Source of the DNA: Bacteroidales bacterium
Lineage (GTDB): Bacteria; Bacteroidota; Bacteroidia; Bacteroidales; JAGOPY01
Direction: 5' to 3'
Assembly: GCA_030638325.1 (NCBI GenBank)
Contig: DAOWEV010000244.1
Span: 1 to 8,036, forward strand
DNA: 8,036 bases
Part shown: piece after piece, positions 1 through 4,210 of the stretch
How positions within the stretch are numbered: position 1 is the stretch's first letter
Layout: each line of letters opens with the position of its first letter
Notes under the pieces: model-generated
What the model was told of the DNA's origin: nothing
The model's input: only the letters and a program-made list of their open reading frames with translations
Databases searched by the model: none
Made by a program: the position numbers and the translations under genes

Positions 1-52
1 AAAAACTCACAAGACAGATTAAAATACTTTAAAATCAGGGAAAAGCATAACC

Positions 53-86
53 AAAAAAGGGTTTCAGTCATTGAAGTCCTTTTTTT
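53..86. terminator. Terminator-like hairpin, possibly bidirectional
   Basis: Bases 53-60 (AAAAAAGG) pair perfectly with 78-85 (CCTTTTTT). Inside, 61-62 and 76-77 can form two G-T wobbles, and TTCA (63-66) pairs with TGAA (72-75), leaving a 5-base loop GTCAT. The stem is flanked by an A-run on the left and a T-run (80-86) on the right, the layout of an intrinsic terminator working in either direction. The gene it would serve lies to the left, outside the window, so its role is inferred from structure alone. Confidence 0.6.
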
Positions 87-134
87 GTCCCATGTTACAA
101 ATAGCGATGTTTAATACGAAAGAATTACTTTAAG

Positions 135-142
135 TAACTTTG
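135..142 (+). promoter_or_regulatory. Putative -7 promoter box for aat
   Basis: TAACTTTG fits the Bacteroidota primary-sigma -7 consensus TAnnTTTG. A weak -33 candidate, TTTA, lies at 110-113 with a 21-base spacer. A transcript starting about 5 bases after the box would have a leader of roughly 50-55 bases before the ATG at 201. The AGGAG at 174-178 is too far from the start to act as a ribosome-binding site. Confidence 0.5.
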
Positions 143-168
143 TGACTTCTTTAGGGAAATCACAAAGT
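137..168. promoter_or_regulatory. 9-bp inverted repeat overlapping the aat promoter
   Basis: ACTTTGTGA (137-145) and TCACAAAGT (160-168) are perfect reverse complements separated by 14 bases. The left arm covers most of the TAACTTTG box and the right arm lies in the expected leader. This could be an operator for a dimeric regulator or a fold around the transcription start; the sequence does not tell which. Confidence 0.4.
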
Positions 169-200
169 ATCCCAGGAGAATAATTCACAATCCGATACCA

Positions 201-884
201 ATGCCGGTATATTTATTAGACGACAGCCTCTCATTTCCCGATCCCGGGCTTGCAAGTGATGACGGCTTGCTCGCCATCGGCAGCGACCTGTCGGTTGAGC
301 GTCTTCTGCTGGCATACAGCCATGGCATATTTCCCTGGTACAATGAAGACAATCCCATCATGTGGTGGTCGCCCGACCCGAGAATGGTGTTGTTCCCTGA
401 TAAATTCAAGGTTTCTGACAGCTTAAAGCAGCTCATCCGGAGGGAAACTTTCCAGGTGAGCTTTGACACGGCCTTCGAGGAGGTCATAGAGCATTGTTCC
501 AGAGTTCCGAGGCAGGCACAGGAAGGTACCTGGATCACTACCGGGATGAAGGAAGCATATATCAAATTGCATGAAAAAGGCTTCGCTCATTCTGTGGAAA
601 CTTATTTTGAAGGAGAGCTTGTAGGCGGCCTTTACGGTGTTTCTATAGGTAAGGCCTTTTTCGGGGAGTCCATGTTCCATCTCAAAAGCAATGCCTCCAA
701 GGTGGCCTTTGTTTATCTCATAAAAAGACTCACCGGATGGCTCTTTCATATCATCGACGCCCAACAGGAAACCAGGCATCTACAAAGCTTTGGTGCCCAG
801 GCCATACCGAGAAAAGACTTTCTGAATATCATCGAAAAAGCCGTTCATGAACCGGGCATTTATGGTAAATGGAAAAAAAGTTAA
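201..884 (+). CDS. aat: Leucyl/phenylalanyl-tRNA-protein transferase
   Basis: This cytoplasmic enzyme transfers leucine or phenylalanine from aminoacyl-tRNA to proteins with N-terminal Arg or Lys, marking them for ClpS/ClpAP in the bacterial N-end rule. The 227 residues match the usual family length. Seen in the sequence are the early DGLLAIGSDL stretch (21-30), HGIFPW (41-46), the signature WWSPDPR (55-61), EGTWIT (108-113), ELVGGLYGV (139-147), GESMF (155-159) and IIDAQ (184-188). Glu156, Asp186 and Gln188 occupy the positions of the residues known to matter in the E. coli enzyme; the usual Cys between Asp and Gln is Ala here. The ATG at 201 is the first start in frame and matches the N-terminus of homologues. 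guaD follows after 9 bases on the same strand, so the two may be cotranscribed. Nothing suggests truncation. Confidence 0.96.
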   Translation: MPVYLLDDSLSFPDPGLASDDGLLAIGSDLSVERLLLAYSHGIFPWYNEDNPIMWWSPDPRMVLFPDKFKVSDSLKQLIRRETFQVSFDTAFEEVIEHCSRVPRQAQEGTWITTGMKEAYIKLHEKGFAHSVETYFEGELVGGLYGVSIGKAFFGESMFHLKSNASKVAFVYLIKRLTGWLFHIIDAQQETRHLQSFGAQAIPRKDFLNIIEKAVHEPGIYGKWKKS

Positions 885-889
885 ATTTG
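882..889 (+). promoter_or_regulatory. Putative -7 box overlapping the aat stop, ahead of guaD
   Basis: TAAATTTG fits TAnnTTTG, and its first three bases are the aat stop codon. Only four bases separate it from the guaD ATG, so a transcript from it would be leaderless or nearly so. The -33 region is weak (TTTA at 859-862, 19-base spacer). The motif is AT-rich and short, so chance occurrence is possible. Confidence 0.35.
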
Positions 890-893
890 CAGC

Positions 894-1370
894 ATGGAAA
901 ATAAGAAAAAGAAGTTCATGATGAAAGCCCTTCAGTTGGCCCGTATGAATTCCAACAAGATGAACGGAGGGCCTTTCGGAGCTGTGGTGGTAAAAGACGG
1001 AAAGATCATTGCCACAGGTGTCAACAGCGTGCTTGAACTGAACGACCCGACGGCTCATGCAGAGATAGTGGCCATCCGAAATGCCTGTAAAAAACTGAAT
1101 AATTACCAGCTCGACGACTGTGAGATCTACTCAAGTTGCGAGCCCTGCCCTATGTGCATGGGAGCTATTTACTGGGCCAGGCCAAAAAAGGTCTATTTTG
1201 CAGCCACCCGAAAAGATGCGGCTGAAGCCGGTTTTGACGATGAGTTTATTTACACTGAGATAGCTCTCGATATGAAAGACCGCAAGATCCCGACAGAGCA
1301 ACTGCTGCACGATGAAGCTAAAGATATCTTTGACCACTGGAACAATTTAGACCTGGGGATACATTATTAG
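894..1370 (+). CDS. guaD: Guanine deaminase (cytidine deaminase-like fold)
   Basis: It hydrolyses guanine to xanthine and ammonia in purine salvage, using a single zinc. The 158 residues match the short bacterial GuaD type (B. subtilis enzyme about 156), not the long amidohydrolase-type guanine deaminase. Visible motifs are GGPFGAVVVKDG (25-36), DPTAHAEIVAIR (51-62) with zinc ligand His55 and catalytic Glu57, and CEPCPMC (82-88) with zinc ligands Cys85 and Cys88. Also present are AIYWARPK (91-98) and AAEAGFDDEFIY (109-120), which carries the Asp pair linked with guanine recognition in this subfamily. The C-terminal Tyr also matches B. subtilis GuaD, whose tail closes the neighbouring subunit's active site. 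TadA (tRNA adenosine deaminase) is the main alternative, but the FDDEFIY segment and the C-terminus favour GuaD. It probably shares a transcript with aat, and a second promoter may overlap the aat stop. Confidence 0.92.
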   Translation: MENKKKKFMMKALQLARMNSNKMNGGPFGAVVVKDGKIIATGVNSVLELNDPTAHAEIVAIRNACKKLNNYQLDDCEIYSSCEPCPMCMGAIYWARPKKVYFAATRKDAAEAGFDDEFIYTEIALDMKDRKIPTEQLLHDEAKDIFDHWNNLDLGIHY

Positions 1371-1400
1371 TCTTATTAATTCCTAAAGTTCTAAAGGCAA

Positions 1401-1470
1401 GTCGGAAGTCGGAAGTCGGAAGACCGAAGTCCGAAGACCGAAGACGGAAGACCGAAGTCAGAAGTCCAAA
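1401..1470. repeat. Heptanucleotide tandem array, 10 units of GWCSGAA
   Basis: Ten consecutive 7-base units follow one another without a phase break: GTCGGAA three times, then GACCGAA, GTCCGAA, GACCGAA, GACGGAA, GACCGAA, GTCAGAA and GTCCAAA. It starts 31 bases after the guaD stop. Variation sits at unit positions 2, 4 and 5, with GAA nearly fixed. The same unit, again in ten copies, recurs at 7003-7072. Units are too short and have no spacers, so this is not CRISPR. Confidence 0.9.
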
Positions 1471-1497
1471 GTAATTTTACTTTTAGGTTTGAAAATA

Positions 1498-1525
1498 AAT
1501 CTCAAATCGCTAATCGTTAATCGAT
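1498..1525. repeat. Short degenerate heptamer run, 4 units of AATCKNN
   Basis: AATCTCA, AATCGCT, AATCGTT and AATCGAT occur back to back. Each begins with AATC, and three with AATCG. The period equals that of the neighbouring GTCGGAA array but the unit is unrelated. With only four imperfect copies the statistical support is modest. Confidence 0.55.
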
Positions 1526-1628
1526 ATTCAAATAAAACGATATTTTCGATTTTACAGACAAGCTCTAACTGATAATAATGGCTAAATATTATTTTGATGC
1601 GCTGGGGATAAATATAAACTTAGCCAAA

Positions 1629-1828
1629 AATCCCGAAGGGATTGAACAATAATAACCGTATGCGAAGCTTACGGAAACAAACGACATAATAATCAGAACC
1701 CCGAATGGGGTTCAACAAACAACACCAATATTTCAATTATAGTTCAACTCCTTCAGAGTTGAGGGCACATTTATGTTTTTTACCACAGGTTTCACCAGTG
1801 GCTATTTTTGTAAAACCGCTTCGCGGTT
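1629..1828. repeat. Six-hairpin element: two inverted copies of a three-hairpin unit
   Basis: Six short palindromes lie at 1629-1643, 1656-1674, 1696-1713, 1745-1761, 1783-1801 and 1814-1828. The first three have GAA in the loop on the + strand. The last three have TTC or its offset form, i.e. GAA on the - strand. Centre-to-centre distances are about 29, 39, 49, 39 and 29 bases, so the array is symmetric about base 1729. Stem sequences differ between matching hairpins while pairing is kept: AATCCC/GGGATT against AACCGC/GCGGTT. Both 19-base hairpins also have a mismatch next to a five- or four-pair outer stem. It looks like two diverged inverted copies of one unit, perhaps a non-autonomous mobile repeat or a structured RNA. 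No transposase is nearby. Confidence 0.8.
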
Positions 1829-1869
1829 CACGATAGATTGATGAATATCTCTAAGTTCTGAAATTCATT

Positions 1870-1877
1870 TACCTTTG
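1870..1877 (+). promoter_or_regulatory. Putative -7 promoter box for the FKBP gene
   Basis: TACCTTTG fits TAnnTTTG and ends 19 bases before the ATG at 1897, giving a leader of about 14 bases. No convincing TTG is seen at the -33 position. The box lies 42 bases right of the last hairpin of the symmetric element, so the gene appears to have its own promoter independent of guaD. Confidence 0.5.
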
Positions 1878-1896
1878 GCCGCTAAAATTTATCAGC

Positions 1897-2574
1897 ATGA
1901 AGAAAATTATTATTTTATTGGCGGTGATCATCCCGCTTATGGCAATATCACAAGGCGAATTTAACAAGATCAAACTTGAGAACAAGTACGACTCGATCAG
2001 CTACTGCCTGGGCTTATTGTATGCCTCCAACCTGAAAGTCCAGGGAATTGATAAAATCAACCTGGATGCCTGCATGAATGGTATGAAAGAAGGACTGGCA
2101 GGTAATAAATTCAAAATTCCCCTGGAAGAGGCAAATATCATTCTTCAGGATTATATGCAGCATAAACAAGATATGGAAGCTGAAAATAACTTAAAGGAAG
2201 GGCAGGCTTTCCTTGCAAAGAACAAGGAAAAGAAAGGCGTGGTCGTTATGCCCAGCGGACTTCAATACAAAGTCCTGGAATCCGGCAATGGCAAAGCTCC
2301 CAGAATCAATAGCACGGTCAAAGTTCATTACAAAGGGACCCTCCTTGACGGAACGGTATTCGATGAAACGGATAAAAAAGGAGAGCCGGCAACATTCGTG
2401 GTTGGAAATCTTATCAAAGGCTGGCAGGAGGCCCTGGTGCTTATGCGTACCGGTTCCAAATGGAAACTCTTCATACCTCCGGATCTTGCATACCGTGAAA
2501 AAGGAGCCGGAGAGGTGATCGGGCCTAACGCAACTCTGGTATTTGAAATTGAGCTGATAGAGATAGTTGAATAG
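1897..2574 (+). CDS. Exported FKBP-type peptidyl-prolyl cis-trans isomerase
   Basis: It catalyses cis-trans isomerisation of Xaa-Pro bonds and helps exported proteins fold, probably in the periplasm. Residues 1-18 form a signal peptide: two lysines, a hydrophobic core, and an A-I-S end. No lipobox Cys is present. Residues about 27-110 are helical and Cys-poor, with DSISYCLGLLYASNLK (32-47), matching the N-terminal dimerisation domain of FkpA/Mip-type proteins. The FKBP domain fills about 115-225. Binding-pocket positions are recognisable as Tyr145 in VHYKG, Phe155-Asp156 in GTVFDE, Ile173 and Trp176 in LIKGW, Tyr199 in PPDLAYRE, and Phe216 near the end. The total of 225 residues is normal for a Mip-like protein. 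The start is the first ATG and directly opens the signal peptide. The TAG stop shares its G with the first heptamer of the following repeat array. Confidence 0.93.
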   Translation: MKKIIILLAVIIPLMAISQGEFNKIKLENKYDSISYCLGLLYASNLKVQGIDKINLDACMNGMKEGLAGNKFKIPLEEANIILQDYMQHKQDMEAENNLKEGQAFLAKNKEKKGVVVMPSGLQYKVLESGNGKAPRINSTVKVHYKGTLLDGTVFDETDKKGEPATFVVGNLIKGWQEALVLMRTGSKWKLFIPPDLAYREKGAGEVIGPNATLVFEIELIEIVE

Positions 2575-2678
2575 TTACAGGTTACAGGTTACAGGTTGCA
2601 GGTTACAGGTTGCAGGTTACAGGTTACAGGTTACAGGTTACAGGTTACAGGTTGCAGGTTACAGGTTACAGGTTGCAG
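2574..2678. repeat. Heptanucleotide tandem array, 15 units of GTTRCAG
   Basis: Fifteen uninterrupted units start at the last base of the FKBP stop codon: eleven GTTACAG and four GTTGCAG (units 4, 6, 12 and 15), followed by a decayed GTTAGGG. The only variable base is a single A/G transition. The array fills half of the convergent gap between the FKBP and radical SAM genes. The rest (2686-2783) shows only a weak CCAC/GTGG hairpin before a T-run (2714-2746) and two 8-base TCYTACCG copies (2756-2771). The near-perfect copies suggest recent expansion or active homogenisation. Confidence 0.95.
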
Positions 2679-2783
2679 GTTAGGGATCTGTGGCTTTAAT
2701 TTGAATAAGAAATCCACTTTCTTTGATGGTGGTTATGTTCTTTTTTGTTATTCAGTCCTACCGTCTTACCGTCCTGTGGATTT

Positions 2784-3746
2784 TTACTTTTGAAAAGGAT
2801 GCTCATTCATAAAATCCGGCCGGTAATTCACGTTGCTGACAATATCCTGTACCCAACCGTTTGAAAATCCCAGCCTTTCCATCTCATTTACCACTTTAAA
2901 GTATTCTTCGGCCTTCAGGGTATGTCCAAGGGTTTCATGTCCCCTGACCTGTGCAGTAGGGTAATACTGTGACATCAGCGAAATATGGATTTCCGGGGAG
3001 AGATGTTCCGCAATATTCCGGAGCACCTGTATGCTGTTATCTGCATGTCCCGGCAGGACCAGGTGCCGGATGATCATCCCATTTGTTGCATATCCTTCAC
3101 TGTTCATATACAATTTGGGGCCTGTCTGACGAAACATCTCTTTTAATGACTGAAGGGCTATTTCCGGATAGTCCGCAATATCTGAGTAAGCTTTTGATAT
3201 TACAGGGTCAGTATATTTATAATCAGGCAAATAAACATTAAAGTAAGGCTGCAGGTCATGTATGACCTCAACCCTATCATAAGCGTTGGTATTGAAAACG
3301 AAGTCCGGATTAAATCCCAGTGCCCTGAGGGCATCGATAATCACTTTAACCTGAGGAATAAAATGCGAGGGAGATACAAAGCCTACGATATTTATACCGG
3401 TATTCAGGATATAGAGAACGGACTTCAGCACGTTTTTCAGCTCCATTCTGCAATCGCTGTAATCCAACTTATTACAGCTGATCTGATAGTTCTGGCAGTA
3501 AACACATTGCAGGTTACAGTTGGTAAAAAAGATATTGCATATCCCCTTACTGCCGCTGATGGCAGGTTCCTCCCCCCTGTGTATGCAGATGGATGAGATA
3601 CTGAAAGAAGCGCCTGCATTGCAATACCCGGGTTTTCCGGAAAAACGGTCTGCATTGCAGTTACGCGGACAGATGGAGCAACTTCTGAGCGCTTCCAGCG
3701 GCTCCAGCAGTTTCTCATAATCCAGCTTGTCGAGATTAAAATCCAT
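2784..3746 (-). CDS. Radical SAM protein, COG1313/PflX type
   Basis: It belongs to the uncharacterised relatives of pyruvate formate-lyase activase (COG1313, PflX); the substrate is unknown. The radical SAM cluster motif CNLQCVYC (Cys77, Cys81, Cys84; CX3CX2C) binds the [4Fe-4S] that cleaves S-adenosylmethionine. A second Cys group precedes it, at Cys23, Cys26, Cys30 and Cys42 (CSICPRNC then GYC), typical of COG1313. Further family blocks are HRGEEPAISG (56-65), FVSPSHFIPQV (123-133), VYLPDYKY (171-178), RHLVLPG (227-233) and LMSQYYP (257-263). I place the start at the ATG at 3746 (320 residues). The frame stays open to a TTG at 3782, but those extra codons lie in a repeat and at the promoter. 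It is convergent with the FKBP gene and stands alone, with no glycyl-radical enzyme gene beside it. Confidence 0.9.
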   Translation of the reverse strand: MDFNLDKLDYEKLLEPLEALRSCSICPRNCNADRFSGKPGYCNAGASFSISSICIHRGEEPAISGSKGICNIFFTNCNLQCVYCQNYQISCNKLDYSDCRMELKNVLKSVLYILNTGINIVGFVSPSHFIPQVKVIIDALRALGFNPDFVFNTNAYDRVEVIHDLQPYFNVYLPDYKYTDPVISKAYSDIADYPEIALQSLKEMFRQTGPKLYMNSEGYATNGMIIRHLVLPGHADNSIQVLRNIAEHLSPEIHISLMSQYYPTAQVRGHETLGHTLKAEEYFKVVNEMERLGFSNGWVQDIVSNVNYRPDFMNEHPFQK

Positions 3747-3770
3747 CTTTCGTTTGAGTGAAAAAGTGAA

Positions 3771-3805
3771 GATAAAAGACAAAAGTAAAAAGATAAAAGA
3801 CTAAT
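3771..3805. repeat. Purine-rich heptamer run upstream of the radical SAM gene
   Basis: Five back-to-back units read GATAAAA, GACAAAA, GTAAAAA, GATAAAA and GACTAAT; the last is decayed. The 10-base word GATAAAAGAC occurs twice, 21 bases (three units) apart. On the - strand the run is T-rich (TTTTATC, TTTTGTC). It occupies the expected promoter and leader of the radical SAM gene. Confidence 0.7.
3780..3787 (-). promoter_or_regulatory. Putative -7 box for the radical SAM gene, inside a heptamer run
   Basis: On the - strand the bases read TACTTTTG, an exact TAnnTTTG match. A TTG lies at 3813-3811 with a 23-base spacer, inside the range accepted for this phylum. The TTG sits in the loop of the 3805-3819 hairpin. 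The leader to the ATG at 3746 would be about 28 bases, which supports that start over the upstream TTG at 3782, a codon that lies within the box itself. Confidence 0.5.
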
Positions 3806-3882
3806 CCGGACAAGCCGGAATTTTAAATGTTTTAGTATCTATTTAGGTGTTATCAATTATACGAATGTTTATCTTCATATTA

Positions 3883-4103
3883 AACTCTAAGCTCTAATTT
3901 CTAAATCCTAAACAATCACAAAATTCAAATTCTCAAATGTTTAAAACCGTGTTGTGGTATTCATCTTTTCAGGTTTCACTATTATTGACCCATGCGCCAG
4001 TAAGCAAATAATCAACAAAGTTCTTTCCTCAAAGTCACACTGTTTTGAGTTTTGTATTTCTGACATTTAAATTTGTTTAGGATTTAGGAATTCGGATTTA
4101 GTG
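3883..4103. repeat. Imperfect inverted-repeat element with heptamer arms
   Basis: TAAATCCTAAACAA (3902-3915) and TTGTTTAGGATTTA (4073-4086) are perfect 14-base inverted copies, about 157 bases apart. Both lie in heptamer-periodic arms. The left arm reads AACTCTA, AGCTCTA, ATTTCTA, AATCCTA (3883-3910). The right arm reads TTTAGGA, TTTAGGA, ATTCGGA, TTTAGTG (4076-4103). Weaker similarity extends inward on both sides. No ORF lies between the arms. It may be a non-autonomous fold-back element or two heptamer arrays of one family in opposite orientation. Confidence 0.65.
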
Positions 4104-4177
4104 CTTTATCAGATACTTAACAAACAAAATTATAGCTAAATAAATAAATGTTTTATAAGAAATTCTGTGGATTTTCT

Positions 4178-4185
4178 TATCTTTG
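4178..4185 (+). promoter_or_regulatory. Putative -7 promoter box for the large fusion gene
   Basis: TATCTTTG is an exact TAnnTTTG match. A poor -33 candidate, TTTTA (4151-4155), lies 22 bases upstream. The expected transcript start near 4190 leaves about 20 bases to the ATG at 4211, similar to the short leader of the FKBP gene. Confidence 0.55.
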
Positions 4186-4210
4186 ATCATCACCAATATC
4201 CGTGGCAGCA

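Larger units (their letters stand above)
1371..1896. other. 526-base intergenic region built of repeats
   Basis: No credible gene lies here. From left to right it holds about 30 unremarkable bases, a ten-unit GTCGGAA-type array (1401-1470), a short AATCGNT-type run (1498-1525), an AT-rich stretch, the six-hairpin symmetric element (1629-1828) and the promoter of the FKBP gene. GGCTAA (1580-1585) and TTAGCC (1620-1625) are inverted around a 34-base spacer just left of the hairpin element and might be part of it. Confidence 0.7.
3747..4210. other. 464-base divergent intergenic region
   Basis: No gene is seen between the divergent radical SAM gene and the large fusion gene. Next to the radical SAM start is a purine-rich heptamer run (3771-3805) carrying a promoter box. 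A GC-rich hairpin follows at 3805-3819 (TCCGG/CCGGA, 5-base loop), then the inverted-repeat element (3883-4103). The right end holds an AT-rich promoter region for the fusion gene. The centre (about 3946-4040) shows nothing recognisable. Confidence 0.65.

Noticed and set aside
423..779. Antisense ORFs inside aat, guaD, the fusion gene and aroE
   Set aside because: They are shadows of the strong coding frames on the opposite strand, with no recognisable domains or promoters.
1401..1470. CRISPR array
   Set aside because: Units are 7 bases with no unique spacers, and no cas genes are present. The same holds for 2574-2678 and 6964-7072.
1578..1652. A 24-codon ORF running into the first hairpin of the symmetric element
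   Set aside because: It has no promoter box or ribosome-binding site, and its end is set by the repeat. The hairpin spacing and stem changes follow DNA or RNA structure, not a reading frame.
2710..2783. AAATCCAC (2710-2717) and GTGGATTT (2776-2783) inverted pair left of the radical SAM stop
   Set aside because: Eight bases with a 58-base spacer in AT-rich DNA is weak; it gives neither a compact hairpin nor clear element borders.
2596..2793. A 65-codon + strand ORF with a repeating MQVTGCRL-type peptide
   Set aside because: Its first half is only the GTTACAG array read in frame; a 7-base repeat free of stops in one frame gives a periodic peptide automatically. It has no promoter box or start context and its end overlaps the radical SAM stop.
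3747..3782. TTG start extending the radical SAM protein by 12 residues
   Set aside because: The extra codons come from the T-rich heptamer run and lie over the proposed promoter; COG1313 proteins do not need this extension.
4202..4210. GTG start for the large fusion protein
   Set aside because: It adds only three residues before a lysine-containing, typical signal peptide start; the ATG at 4211 fits better with the promoter at 4178-4185. It cannot be fully excluded.
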